NCBI GenBank assembly: GCA_963735465.1
Contig: CAVTLA010000002.1
Span: 124,001 to 188,000, forward strand
DNA length: 64,000 nucleotides
Source of the DNA: DASZHJ01 sp963735465
Lineage (GTDB): Bacteria; Pseudomonadota; Alphaproteobacteria; ATCC43930; CGMCC-115725
Reading direction: 5' to 3'
Shown here piece by piece: positions 53,396 to 63,730 of this stretch. Each line of letters starts with the position of its first letter. The stretch's first letter is position 1. A program made the translations under genes and the position numbers. The notes beneath the pieces are model-generated. The model made no database searches, was not told the DNA's origin, and saw only the letters and a program-made list of their open reading frames with translations.

Positions 53396-54274
53396 ATGAG
53401 CGAAACTACGCTCGCGGCGCCGACCCTCGCCTACTCGCGCCGCCGCCGGCGGCTTCGTTTCCTGTCCCGGCACCTCACCATCGTGGTCGGCGGCCTGCTG
53501 CTGATCCTGCTGATCGCGGCGGCGATTGGCGCGCCCCTCATCACGCCCTTCGATCCCATCGCCCTCGATGTGGCGCACCGCTTGCGCCCGCCCAATGACC
53601 TGCACTGGTTCGGCACCGACAATTACGGCCGCGATATCCTGAGCCGCACGCTCTATGGCGGCCGCATCTCGCTGTTCGTCGGCATCTCCGCCGCCGTCGG
53701 CAGCAGCCTCATCGGCACCGCGATCGGTCTCACCGCCGGTATGTTCCGCTGGGCGGACGCCATCTGCATGCGGATCATGGATGGGCTGATGGCGATCCCC
53801 TCGATCCTGCTCGCCGTCGCAATGATGACGCTGGTGCGGCCCGGCGTGCTGATCGTCATCGTCGCCATCACCGTTCCCGAGGTCCCCAGAGTGGCCCGTC
53901 TCGTCCGCTCGGTCGTCCTCGTCATCCGTGAGCAGAACTACGTGCAGGCCGCGACCTCGATCGGAACCCGGCTGCCGCGCCTGCTGCTGCGCCATATCCT
54001 GCCCAACGCCCTGACGCCGATCATCGTTCAGGCGACCTATGTCTGCGCCTCCGCCGTATTGCTCGAGGCCTATCTGGGCTTCCTCGGCGTCGGCATCCCG
54101 CCGGAGGTGCCGAGCTGGGGCAACATCATCGCCGACGGCCGGACATATGTGCAGCTCGCGATCTGGATCGTGCTGTTCCCCGGCGCCTTCCTCGGCATCA
54201 TGGTGATGGCCATCAACATGCTCGGCGACGGCGTGCGCGACCTGCTCGACCAGCGCCTCGCCAGCCGCTTCTGA
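53396..54274 (+). CDS. Dpp/Opp-type ABC transporter permease 2 (DppC-like)
   Basis: 292 residues, about six membrane segments. DppC landmarks are HWFGTDNYGRDILSRTLYGG (residues 60-79), the EAA loop NYVQAATSIGTRLPRLLLRH, and the end MLGDGVRDLLDQRLASRF. It pairs with the DppB-like permease. The ATPase gene starts 14 bases later. Confidence 0.94.
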   Translation: MSETTLAAPTLAYSRRRRRLRFLSRHLTIVVGGLLLILLIAAAIGAPLITPFDPIALDVAHRLRPPNDLHWFGTDNYGRDILSRTLYGGRISLFVGISAAVGSSLIGTAIGLTAGMFRWADAICMRIMDGLMAIPSILLAVAMMTLVRPGVLIVIVAITVPEVPRVARLVRSVVLVIREQNYVQAATSIGTRLPRLLLRHILPNALTPIIVQATYVCASAVLLEAYLGFLGVGIPPEVPSWGNIIADGRTYVQLAIWIVLFPGAFLGIMVMAINMLGDGVRDLLDQRLASRF

Positions 54275-54288
54275 CGGACGCGGACGCG

Positions 54289-55307
<1,019 letters not shown>

Positions 55308-55315
<8 letters not shown>

Positions 55316-56327
55316 CGTCGCTACGCCGGAGCCGCTGCTCGTCGTCGACGATCTGAGCAAGCACTATCACGTCGGCGGTGGATTTTTCGGCGGCGGCGGC
55401 GTACCGCTGCGGGCGGTGGACGGCATCTCCTTCCGGATCGGGCGCGGCGAGACTTTCGGCCTGGTCGGCGAGAGCGGCTGCGGCAAGTCGACCGCGGGGA
55501 AGGCGATCCTGCGCCTCGTCGAGCCATCAGGTGGCAGCGTCCGTCTCGACGGTGTCGAGATCACGACCTTGTCGCGCGCCGCGCTCCACGAGCAGCGCCG
55601 CAACATGCAGGCGATCTTTCAGGACCCCTTCGCCTCGCTCAACCCGAAGATGACGGCCGCCGCCATCGTCAACGAGCCCTTCATCAACTATCGCCTGCAT
55701 TCACGCCGCGAGCGGGCGGATCGGGTGGCGGCCCTCTTCGCGCGGGTGGGCCTCAGACCCGATCACATGGCGCGCTATCCCCACGAGTTCTCCGGCGGCC
55801 AGCGCCAGCGTCTCGGCATCGCCCGGGCGCTCGCTCTGGAACCGAAGCTGGTGATCGGCGACGAGCCGGTCTCGGCCCTCGACCTCTCCGTGCAGGCCCA
55901 GGTGATCAACCTGATGGTGCGGCTTCAGGAGGAGCTCGGCCTCAGCTATCTCTTCATCGCCCATGACCTGGCGGTCGTGCGCCACATCAGCGACCGCATC
56001 GCGGTCATGTATCTGGGCCGGATCGTGGAGATGGCGGCCGCCGAGACGGTATTCTCGGCGCCGGCGCATCCCTATACGCGGATGCTGCTGGCCTCGGTGC
56101 CGTCCGCCGGCGCACGGCGGCAGACGCGGCGCCGGACGGTCTTGCGCGGCGAGCCGCCGAGCCCACTGTCGCCGCCGACCGGCTGCCACTTCCATCCGCG
56201 CTGTCCCGACGCGATCGAGCGCTGCCGCATCGAGACCCCGCTCCTCCGCCGCGTGGGCACCGGCCACCTCGCCGCCTGCCATCTCGCCGGCGGCGAAATC
56301 GTCGGCAGCAGTCGCCCTAGCGGCTGA
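55308..56327 (+). CDS. Dpp/Opp-type ABC transporter ATPase (DppF-like)
   Basis: 339 residues. Walker A GESGCGKSTAGKAIL, Q-loop AIFQDPFASLNPKMT, signature FSGGQRQRLGIARAL, Walker B LVIGDEPVSALDLS. The C-terminal Cys cluster HFHPRCPDAIERCR is the oligo_HPY domain. A glycine-rich insert after HYHVGG (FFGGGGVPLRAV) is normal for DppF. It completes the A-B-C-D-F transporter. Its last 11 bases overlap the 3' end of the convergent GntR gene. Confidence 0.94.
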
Positions 56328-57060
56328 CGTCGAGAACGTAAGTCGCCTTGAAGTCGCGGTGCCCGGAGGCGATGTGCGCCTGCATGGCGCGCATGGCCTT
56401 GCGCGGGTTGTTCTCCCGGAGCGCCGCGATCAGCTCCTCGTGCTCGTCGAGGACGCGCACGGGGCGGCCGGGGATCGAGCCCAGGAGGTCGAAGGGATAC
56501 TTTGCCCACAGCACCCGCACAAACTCCAGGGAGTGCGGCATGTTCGCGTGCTCGTAGAGGCGGAAGTGGAAGCGGAAGTTGCTGCCGCGCACGGTCTCGC
56601 GCACGCCGCGGGCCAGCGCGGTGCGAATGTCCTCGTTCAGGTCGACCAGGACCTGCAGGTCCGCCGGCGTCAGCCGCTTCGCTGCCGCCGCGGTGAGCTT
56701 GCCCTCCAGTGTCATACGGAGATCGAAGAGCTCGTCCGCGTGCTCGATCTGGAACGGCGCCACCACGGCGCCGCGATGGGAGGAGACATGCACGTATCCC
56801 TCAGCCTCGAGCAGCCGGAGCGCCTCGCGCACCGGCGTGATCGAGACCTCGAGCATCTTCGCGATTTCCGCCTGCTTGAGCTTCTGGCCGCGCACCACGA
56901 CGCCGGCGATGATCTTCTCGCGCAGGAGCTCGGCGACCTGATGCTCCTTGGTCTGGATCGGCAGAATCTTCCATCCGCGGCCGAGATCCCGCGTCAGAGA
57001 CGCGGCAGGCTTCAGGGCCTCTTCCCGCTTCCTGATGCCAAGCGTGGGCGGGAGATCCAT
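56317..57060 (-). CDS. GntR-family transcriptional regulator (FCD subfamily), copy 2
   Basis: 247 residues from the ATG at 57060, which has a GGGAGGG site 6-7 bases upstream; an ATG at 57102 is also possible. The DNA-binding part is AELLREKIIAGVVVRGQKLK and LEVSITPVREALRLLEAEGY. The FCD domain carries LRMTLEGKLTAAAAKRL and NFRFHFRLYEHANMPHSLEF. It is a paralogue of the regulator at 39100-39816. It follows the DUF35 gene on the same strand, so it may be the last gene of the transporter 3 operon and repress it. Confidence 0.92.
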   Translation of the reverse strand: MDLPPTLGIRKREEALKPAASLTRDLGRGWKILPIQTKEHQVAELLREKIIAGVVVRGQKLKQAEIAKMLEVSITPVREALRLLEAEGYVHVSSHRGAVVAPFQIEHADELFDLRMTLEGKLTAAAAKRLTPADLQVLVDLNEDIRTALARGVRETVRGSNFRFHFRLYEHANMPHSLEFVRVLWAKYPFDLLGSIPGRPVRVLDEHEELIAALRENNPRKAMRAMQAHIASGHRDFKATYVLDVSR

Positions 57061-57195
57061 CGTGGACCCTCCCCCGAACTCCTGATCCTGCTTGTGCGGC
57101 ACGGCGCGCCTTTACCATCGTTGATGGATGACGCACTATTATAATGCCTATTCACCGTTGCGACGAGGGCTGTTCAGGGGCGGACGACTGCCGCG

Positions 57196-57630
57196 TCAGG
57201 CGTCACGTTCGAACTTTGGCAGCGTGATCTCGTCGGTGACCGCCTCGAAGACGACATGCACGGGATCGCTGATTTCCGCCGCGGCCCCCACGAGGTTGCT
57301 CACCATCAGCGGCCCTTCCTGCAGGCGGATCAGGCAGACGCGATAGGGCAGCTCGCCGGCGAAGCCCGGCCAGTAGGCACGGTGGAATTCAACCCAGGAT
57401 TCGAGCCGGCCGCGCCCGCTCACCGGCTGCCACTCCTGCTTGTCGCTGAGGCATTTCGGGCAGACCGGCGAGGCCGGGAAATGCACGTCGCCGCAGGCGG
57501 AGCAGACCTGGGCCGCCAACCGGCGTGCCCGGGCGTGCTCCCAGAAACCCTGGGTCAACTCGGTGATGACAGGCAACGGCTTGTCGTACCCAGCCGCGCG
57601 CGGACCCGAGGAAGAAGTGCCGTAGCTCAT
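57196..57630 (-). CDS. DUF35 Zn-ribbon/OB-fold protein, partner of the thiolase-fold protein, copy 2
   Basis: 144 residues. The zinc knuckle has Cys43, Cys46, Cys57 and Cys60 (VCSACGDVHFPASPVCPKC), followed by the OB-fold (GRGRLESWVEFHRAYWPGF, RLQEGPLMVSNLVG). It aligns well with the copy at 43600. GAGGAGAAG precedes the ATG at 57630. It lies 10 bases after the thiolase-fold gene. The same gene pair, in the same order, occurs in the CoA-transferase operon. Confidence 0.93.
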   Translation of the reverse strand: MSYGTSSSGPRAAGYDKPLPVITELTQGFWEHARARRLAAQVCSACGDVHFPASPVCPKCLSDKQEWQPVSGRGRLESWVEFHRAYWPGFAGELPYRVCLIRLQEGPLMVSNLVGAAAEISDPVHVVFEAVTDEITLPKFERDA

Positions 57631-57640
57631 CCGCTTCTCC

Positions 57641-58789
57641 TCAGCCGCGGGTGTAGATGATGGTGCGGCTGCAGGGCGTCGCCTGCACGTACTGCACGAC
57701 TTCGCAATCCCGCACCTGCCGCGCGCCGCATTCGCCGCGGAGTTGGCGCACCGCCTCGACATTGAGCGCCCAGCCCTGCATGTAGGAATTGGAGAGATGG
57801 CCGCCGTCGGTGTTCATAGGCAGCGCGCCGCCCACCTTGATCGTGCCGCCCTCGACGAAGCGACCGCCCTCGCCGCGCGGGCAGAAGCCCAGCCCTTCCA
57901 GGCTGAACAAAACCGTCGGGCTGAAATTGTCGTAGGCCATCAACGCGTCGACGTCACCGGTGCCGATGCCCGACATCGCCGTCGCCTGCTCGCCCGACGC
58001 CTTCACCGCATCGTACCAGAAGCCGAAATCGAAATTGCCCATCGCCGACTGGCTGAAGCTGTCGAGGCCGCCGAAGCCGCTGATGAGGACCGGCGGCTTG
58101 CGGCCGTCACGGGCGCGCTCCGGCGAGGTCACGATGACGCAGACCGAGCCGTCGTTGATGAGGCAGTAGTCGAGGAGCCGCAGCGGCAGCACGATCGGCC
58201 GCGCCGCCTCGTGCTCGTCGATGGTGATCGGCTTCTTCATCACCGCGTCGGGATTGAGGCAGGCGTGATGGCGGATCGCCACCGAGACTTCCGCCAGCTG
58301 ACGCGTGGTGGTGCCGTACATCGACATGTGCCGGCGGAACATCATGGCGTGGGAAGCGCCCGGCGAGGTGAAGCCCCAGGGATCCCAGATCGACGCCATC
58401 TCGTCGCCGCCATAGTTCACGCGGCGGGAGCGGCCGGTGTTGCTGTAGAGGAGCGCCACCATCTTCGCCTGTCCGGTAGCGACCGCGAGCGCCGCCTCGA
58501 TCAGGCCGATACCGGACATGCGGCCGTGGGGCGGGAGCGTGATCGACCACTTGGGATCGATGCCGAGCACCTCGCCCATGCGCGCATAATAGGGAATGCG
58601 GCAGACGACGAGACCGTCGATCTCGCTCTTGTCGATGCCGCCGTCCGCCAGCGCCGCCTTGAACGCTCGCGCCGCGAGCCCGTATTCGTCGGTCTCGGGA
58701 AAGCTGCCGTAGGCCGTATTGCCAACGGCGATGACCGCCGCCCGATTGCTGAGCGCCTTGGAGTTGTTCGACACTGCTCGCCTCGCCAT
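57641..58789 (-). CDS. Thiolase-fold protein lacking the nucleophilic cysteine (Ltp2-like), copy 2
   Basis: 382 residues. Landmarks parallel copy 1: KAALADGGIDKSEIDGLVV, DYCLINDGSVCVIV, LMAYDNFSPTVLFSLEGLGF and MNTDGGHLSNSYMQGWALN. The first catalytic Cys position is Gly89 (PPHGRMSGIGLIEAA). The GHP region is again Tyr-containing (SYMQG). A DUF35 partner follows. Predicted C-C lyase or aldolase acting on acyl-CoA, rather than a classical thiolase. It lies 35 bases after livF3, so uptake and cleavage genes share an operon. Confidence 0.88.
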   Translation of the reverse strand: MARRAVSNNSKALSNRAAVIAVGNTAYGSFPETDEYGLAARAFKAALADGGIDKSEIDGLVVCRIPYYARMGEVLGIDPKWSITLPPHGRMSGIGLIEAALAVATGQAKMVALLYSNTGRSRRVNYGGDEMASIWDPWGFTSPGASHAMMFRRHMSMYGTTTRQLAEVSVAIRHHACLNPDAVMKKPITIDEHEAARPIVLPLRLLDYCLINDGSVCVIVTSPERARDGRKPPVLISGFGGLDSFSQSAMGNFDFGFWYDAVKASGEQATAMSGIGTGDVDALMAYDNFSPTVLFSLEGLGFCPRGEGGRFVEGGTIKVGGALPMNTDGGHLSNSYMQGWALNVEAVRQLRGECGARQVRDCEVVQYVQATPCSRTIIYTRG

Positions 58790-58824
58790 TTCCTATCGCC
58801 GAGAGTTCAATACCGGAACCCCGG

Positions 58825-59571
58825 CTACGACCACAATGGCGCCGCGACGTCCTGGCCGAAATAGGCATGCTCCAGCCGGTTCGGCAGATCGCTCTCGTCG
58901 GTATTCGCCTGCAGCACGATGGAGCCGCGCGTCAGCGCGTAGACGCGATCGGCCAGCGCCAGGGCTTTCTCGATGAGCTGCTCCACCAGCAATATCGCGG
59001 TGCCGGCGTCGCGCAACCGGCCGGCGGCGGCGAGCACCCGGTCTACCAGGACAGGCGACAGGCCGGCGGACGGCTCGTCCAGCATGAGAAGACGCGGTTT
59101 GCCGACCAGCCCCTGCGCCACCGCCAGCATCTGCTGCTGCCCGCCGGAGAGCGTGCCGGCGCGGTCATCCCGCTTCGCCGCGATCTCCGGAAAGAAGCCG
59201 AGCGCCTCCTCGACCCGGGATGCGCGCTCCCGCCGCGACATGGCGTATCCCGCCAGCAGGAGGTTATCAAGGACGGACAGCTGGGTGAAGACGCGGTGCC
59301 CCTCGACGACGTGTACCAGCCCGGCCCGCACCGTGTCGCGCGGGCTTGTCCCGGCGAGATCGCGGCCGCCGAAGCGCACGTGGCCCGACCAGGGCAGCAG
59401 GCCCGAGACGGCGCGCAGCAACGTCGTCTTGCCGGCTCCGTTGGGCCCGAGCAGCGCCACGATCTCTCCCTCGCCCACCGACAGATCGATACCGCGCAGC
59501 ACGTCGATCTTGCCGTAGCCGGCGGAGAGGCCGGCGACTTCCAGCAGCGGGTTACGCACCGAGATAGGCAT
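58825..59571 (-). CDS. livF: Liv/HAAT ABC transporter ATP-binding protein LivF 3
   Basis: 248 residues. Walker A GPNGAGKTTLLRAVSG, signature LSGGQQQMLAVAQ, Walker B LLMLDEPSAGLSP, H-loop LVEQLIEKA. The first 10 residues (MPISVRNPLL) overlap the 3' end of the fused LivMG gene by 20 bases. It is the second ATPase of transporter 3. The thiolase-fold gene follows in the same direction. Confidence 0.94.
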   Translation of the reverse strand: MPISVRNPLLEVAGLSAGYGKIDVLRGIDLSVGEGEIVALLGPNGAGKTTLLRAVSGLLPWSGHVRFGGRDLAGTSPRDTVRAGLVHVVEGHRVFTQLSVLDNLLLAGYAMSRRERASRVEEALGFFPEIAAKRDDRAGTLSGGQQQMLAVAQGLVGKPRLLMLDEPSAGLSPVLVDRVLAAAGRLRDAGTAILLVEQLIEKALALADRVYALTRGSIVLQANTDESDLPNRLEHAYFGQDVAAPLWS

Positions 59572-61357
59572 TGACGACCTCGCGATGGGAACGGATCTCG
59601 GCAGGCGTTCCCGCGGCCAGCACCTTGCCGAGATTGAGCACGGTCACATGGTCGCAGATGTCGAAAATCAGATCCGCATGATGCTCCACCAGCAGCACGC
59701 CGGTGCCTTGCCGGCTGATGGCGACGATCAGCGCGCCGAGGCGCCGGATCTCCTCGGCGGAAAGACCCGCCGCCGGCTCGTCGAGCAGCAGGAACGCCGG
59801 GCGCAGCATCAAGGCACGCGCTATTTCCATGAAGCGGAGCTCGCTGTGCTGCAGCCGATCGGCGCGCGCGGAGGCGAGGCGATCGAGGCCCACCGCCGCC
59901 AGCGCCAGCATCGCCGCCTCACGGAGCGCGACCTCGTCGCGCCGATGGCGCGGCAGCGAGAAGAGAGATTCGACGAAGCTGCCGCGCCCCGCGATCGTGC
60001 CGCCGATCATGACGTTCTGCAGCACCGATGCGGCGCCGATCAGCCGCGGGGTCTGAAAGGTACGCGCGATGCGGAAGCCCGCCCGCCGCTGCGGCGCTTG
60101 CGACGGCAGCGCCGCACCGCTGAGGCAGACCTGTCCCGACTGAGGAGCATAGTATCCGGAGATGACGTTCAACGTCGTGGTCTTGCCGCTGCCGTTCGGT
60201 CCGATCAGCCCATGCACCTCGCCCGGCCGGATAGCCAGATCCAGCTTGTCGATCGCGCGAACGCCGCCAAAGCTGAGTGCCACGCCCTCGAGCGTCAGCA
60301 GGCCTCTATCCCCGCCCTGCCCGAGCACGCGGGGCAGCACGTCCGGGCGCGGCGCGATTTCCCGGTTGCGCTCGAGTGGACGGCGGTTCTTGAAATCCAG
60401 GAGATCGGCAATGCCGCCGGGCATCGCGAGCACGATGACCAGCAGGAGCCCGGCGTAGAGAAATGTCGACCACGCCACCAGGGGCGCGGCGAACTCCGGC
60501 AGGACGGTGAGGATGATCGTGCCGATCAGCGGACCGAGGATCGAGCCGCGGCCGCCGATCAGGATGGCGATGAAGAACAGCACCGACAGGTCGAAGGTGA
60601 AGGCATCGGGCGTGATGTAGGTCTGCAGCGACGCGAAGAGCCCGCCGGCGATCGCCGCCACCGCGCCGCTGAACAGGAACACGACCACCAGCAGGGACGA
60701 TTTGGAGATGCCGGCGGCCTCGGCCGCGACCTCCGCGTCGCGGATCGCCACCAGCGCGCGCCCGAAGCGGCTGGCGGCGATATTCGTCGTCATCCAGGTA
60801 CAGATCGCGGCAAAGCCGAAGCAGAGATAGTAGAATCCCCAGCGGCTGTCGAAGGGCTCGGGGAAGACCGGCCCGAGCACGCCGATGCCGCCGCCGGTGA
60901 CGGTGCGCCAGGCCAGCGCCACCTGAGTGACGATGGTGGCAAAGCCGAGGGTCGTCATGGCGAAATAGAACGTGCGCAGGCGCAGCGCTGGCAAGCCAAC
61001 GACCACGCCGCAAACGGCCCCTGCCACGCCCGCGACGGCAAGGGCGAGGAACGGCGAGAACGCCGGCGTGACGGTACCGGCCGTCAGCACGCTGGTGACA
61101 TAGGCGCCGACGGTCAGCAGCGCCACCCATCCGATCGCGATCTGGCCGGCAAATCCCACCACCAAGTTGAGCGCCGAGACCAGCACCCAATAGACGCAGG
61201 CGCGCGTCGCGATCACGCCGAGATAGCTGTCGCCGAGGATCGGCAGAACGACACCGGCCACACCCAGGGCGAGGAATGGCCACGAGGCCTCGATCCGGCT
61301 CACCCAACGCGGGGCGGCCAGGCGGGCCGGCGAGAGGGGCGGCGTCGCCGCGTCCAT
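59552..61357 (-). CDS. Fused LivM permease-LivG ATPase of a Liv/HAAT ABC transporter
   Basis: 601 residues. The LivM part (about 1-330) has VGFAGQIAIGWVALLTVGAY, FATIVTQVALAWRTVTGGG and IGGRGSILGPLIGTI. A linker (NREIAPRPDVLPRVLGQGG) leads to a LivG ATPase (about 355-601). Walker A is GPNGSGKTTTLN, Walker B LLLDEPAAGLSAEE, H-loop LVEHHADLI. The signature is LQHSELRFMEIARAL instead of LSYGxQRxLEIA. The ATG at 61357 overlaps the livH3 stop. A longer in-frame reading to 61879 is shadow. Confidence 0.93.
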   Translation of the reverse strand: MDAATPPLSPARLAAPRWVSRIEASWPFLALGVAGVVLPILGDSYLGVIATRACVYWVLVSALNLVVGFAGQIAIGWVALLTVGAYVTSVLTAGTVTPAFSPFLALAVAGVAGAVCGVVVGLPALRLRTFYFAMTTLGFATIVTQVALAWRTVTGGGIGVLGPVFPEPFDSRWGFYYLCFGFAAICTWMTTNIAASRFGRALVAIRDAEVAAEAAGISKSSLLVVVFLFSGAVAAIAGGLFASLQTYITPDAFTFDLSVLFFIAILIGGRGSILGPLIGTIILTVLPEFAAPLVAWSTFLYAGLLLVIVLAMPGGIADLLDFKNRRPLERNREIAPRPDVLPRVLGQGGDRGLLTLEGVALSFGGVRAIDKLDLAIRPGEVHGLIGPNGSGKTTTLNVISGYYAPQSGQVCLSGAALPSQAPQRRAGFRIARTFQTPRLIGAASVLQNVMIGGTIAGRGSFVESLFSLPRHRRDEVALREAAMLALAAVGLDRLASARADRLQHSELRFMEIARALMLRPAFLLLDEPAAGLSAEEIRRLGALIVAISRQGTGVLLVEHHADLIFDICDHVTVLNLGKVLAAGTPAEIRSHREVVNAYLGA

Positions 61358-62214
61358 CACACGCGACGCATGATGACGGCGCCGGCAAGACCCTCGGGCC
61401 GCGCGAGCACGACGATGATGAACACCGCGAACACCGCGACTGAGGCAAAGATGCCGCCGAAAAGGAAATTCGCCGACTGCTGAAGCAATCCGAGAACCAG
61501 GCCGCCGATCACGGCACCGCGGTTGCTGCCCATGCCGCCGAGCGCCACCGGCACGAATCCGTAGAAATTCAGCATCGGTCCATTGCCGAAGAAGGCCAGC
61601 AGGACCTCGCCGCCGGCAAACCCGGCCAGAACACCGATCATGCCGGCGAGCGCGTAGCTCATCATGCGGAGCGACTGCTCCGGCAAGCCGAGCGCCCGCG
61701 CCGCATAATTGTCCTCGGCGATCGCCAGGAAGGCACGCCCGACAAGTGTATGGCGATAGAGCAGCTCCAGCCCGACGATCACGGTTCCGCAGGCAAGGAC
61801 CGGAATCCAGAATTGCTGATCCACCAGCCCGGGACCGATGTCGATGAGGCGCGGAAACGGCTGCGCCTCGGTACTCCACTCGATGGCGGTGAACTGCTGG
61901 ATCAGCAGAGCGAGAGCGAGCGTGGACAAGACGTAAAGATGCTGCTCGAGACTCTTCAGGACCGGCCGCACCGCGATGATCTCGGTGACGACGCCGACGG
62001 CACCCCCGGCGACGAGAGTGAGGACGAGGCCGAGCACCATCGGCAGACCGAGCCGGTTGATGAACAAGGCCCCGAACACCCCACCCAGCATCCCCAGCGT
62101 GCCCGCGGTGAAGCTGAACACGCGGGATGCCGTGAACATCACATTGTAAGTGATGCCGATCAGCGCGTAGATGGCACCTAGGGCCAGGCCGTAGGAGATG
62201 ATCGATTCGATCAT
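61357..62214 (-). CDS. livH: Liv/HAAT ABC transporter permease LivH 3
   Basis: 285 residues, about eight membrane segments. Start IISYGLALGAIYALIGITYN, then VFSFTAGTLGMLGGVFGALF and the conserved VALGGMGSNRGAVIGGLVLG near residue 230. It is 4 bases after livK3, and its TGA shares a base with the ATG of the LivMG gene. It forms the pore with the LivM half of that fusion. Confidence 0.93.
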   Translation of the reverse strand: MIESIISYGLALGAIYALIGITYNVMFTASRVFSFTAGTLGMLGGVFGALFINRLGLPMVLGLVLTLVAGGAVGVVTEIIAVRPVLKSLEQHLYVLSTLALALLIQQFTAIEWSTEAQPFPRLIDIGPGLVDQQFWIPVLACGTVIVGLELLYRHTLVGRAFLAIAEDNYAARALGLPEQSLRMMSYALAGMIGVLAGFAGGEVLLAFFGNGPMLNFYGFVPVALGGMGSNRGAVIGGLVLGLLQQSANFLFGGIFASVAVFAVFIIVVLARPEGLAGAVIMRRV

Positions 62215-62218
62215 CGCG

Positions 62219-63415
62219 TCAGGCGCTGTAGCCGGGTGCTATCTTGAAGGAGCCATTCTTGAACGAGTTGGCCTCGACGAAGACCAGATCCTTGTCGGGA
62301 TAGCCGTTGTGATTGTCCGGCGTCCAAGTCATGTCGCCGAACACGCCGGGCCAATCCTTGAGCTGGTTCCAGTAGCCGGCAATCTGCTTCGGCTCGCTGC
62401 CGGCGGCCTTCACGGTATCGGCGATGAGCTTCGCCGAATCGTATCCGAGCGCGATCCACCAGAGCAGCGTATCGGTCATCTCGATCTTGGCGGCGCTGAT
62501 GCGCTCGACAAACGCCTGGGTCCGTGCCGGCAGCTTGCCGTTCGCATCGAAGCTGCAGCTGCGGAAATTGTTGGCATAGACCTTGTTCCAGTTTTCCGGC
62601 TTTTCCAGTAGCGCCCGGGTCTGACCGGAGCCAAGCGTCGTTTGACCGACCACCGGCACATCCCATCCCATCTGCCCGCGCGTGTTGAGGATGCGGGCGA
62701 GAAAGCCGGCATTGACGCTCCACGGCATGACGACCTCCGCGCCGGCATCGCGCATGCGCAGCAGCTCCGGCTTCAGGTCCGGGTTGCTGGCATCGACTTC
62801 GCCCTGATAGACGATGTTGGCGCCGCCCGATTTCAGCATCGGCACGTAGGCATCGACCGATGCGGTGCCGTAGCCCGTGGTGTCGCCGATGACGGCGACC
62901 TTCTTGATCTTCATCACGCCCAGTACGTAGCGGTTCGCCGAGGCGCCGATCTGCTGGTTGGTGGGCGCGTTGCGGAAGCAGAGCGGGTATTTCTTCGGAT
63001 CCGTCAGGGAGTCGACGAAGCAGGGATGCAGCTGTACCACGCCGTCGCGCGCGATCAGCGGCGTCGCCGCCAGCGCCTCGCCGGAATTCAGCGGGCCGTA
63101 GATCACATTGACCTTCTGCCGGCTGGAAAGCTCGGCCGAGCCGTTCACCGCCTTCGTCGGATCGCTCTGAGTGTCGCGGACGATCAGCTCGATCTTGCGG
63201 CCGTTGACGCCGCCGGCTTTGTTGATCTCTTCCACCGCGAGCTCGGTGCCGCGATTGATCGCGATCCCCGTGGACGAGCTGGGCCCGGTCAGCGCCGGAA
63301 GAAACCCGATGCGGATCGGCTCATCCGCGGCGACGGCGGGGCGCGGAAATCCGGCCGCGAGGGAAACGGCGCCTGCGGCAGTTCCAGCCAGAATGTGACG
63401 ACGCGTGATGGACAT
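62219..63415 (-). CDS. livK: Liv/HAAT ABC transporter periplasmic substrate-binding protein 3
   Basis: 398 residues. The N-terminus SITRRHILAGTAAGAVSLAA has an RR pair before the hydrophobic stretch, so it may be a Tat signal peptide, as is common in this group. The mature part begins EPIRIGFLPALTGPSSSTG, a Peripla_BP_6 start. GGGAGGA precedes the ATG at 63415. It heads the operon livK-livH-livMG-livF-thiolase-DUF35-GntR. Linkage to the lyase pair suggests the ligand is an organic acid rather than leucine or valine, but this is inference. Confidence 0.92.
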   Translation of the reverse strand: MSITRRHILAGTAAGAVSLAAGFPRPAVAADEPIRIGFLPALTGPSSSTGIAINRGTELAVEEINKAGGVNGRKIELIVRDTQSDPTKAVNGSAELSSRQKVNVIYGPLNSGEALAATPLIARDGVVQLHPCFVDSLTDPKKYPLCFRNAPTNQQIGASANRYVLGVMKIKKVAVIGDTTGYGTASVDAYVPMLKSGGANIVYQGEVDASNPDLKPELLRMRDAGAEVVMPWSVNAGFLARILNTRGQMGWDVPVVGQTTLGSGQTRALLEKPENWNKVYANNFRSCSFDANGKLPARTQAFVERISAAKIEMTDTLLWWIALGYDSAKLIADTVKAAGSEPKQIAGYWNQLKDWPGVFGDMTWTPDNHNGYPDKDLVFVEANSFKNGSFKIAPGYSA

Positions 63416-63730
63416 TTGATTCCTCCCGGTGGCGTTCGATTTTGTCGTTTTAATATTTTATATTTTACTGCGGCGACGCATCGCGAGCAACATGTTGTTG
63501 GCCTTCGAGCGACGGAATGAGCAACATTAGCGGAGAGATTCCGGCCTTGCCTGTGATCAACACGGGCGCGCGCGAGATAGCAACGGCGCGCACCGGAGAG
63601 CTGCTCTCCAGGGAAGCAATTTTCTCACGGCAGGACGGCGCAACATGTCGCCCGTTTGCATTGTCGGACAGGCAGCCTCTCCGTCATCCCATCGTCGTTC
63701 CTCCTCGCTCCAAGACTCCCATGGCGTCGG
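63416..63730. other. Intergenic region with the livK3 promoter zone
   Basis: 315 bases without a convincing gene. Next to livK3 lies an AT-rich stretch (63449-63468) containing AATAT-TTT-ATATT (63452-63464), a perfect 5-3-5 dyad likely to be part of the livK3 promoter or operator. GC-rich inverted arms (GCGCGC on both sides of 63571-63590) may mark the end of a message. A 75-codon rightward reading at 63517-63744 shows no family features and overlaps the next gene, so I do not call it. Confidence 0.5.

Noticed and set aside
57115..57127. CCATC-GTT-GATGG hairpin upstream of the second GntR gene
   Set aside because: Only a 5-bp stem; too short to separate from chance in this sequence.
59585..61483. 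A 632-codon plus-strand open frame opposite LivMG
   Set aside because: Antisense shadow with Arg/Asp/Gln-rich composition and no recognisable domain.
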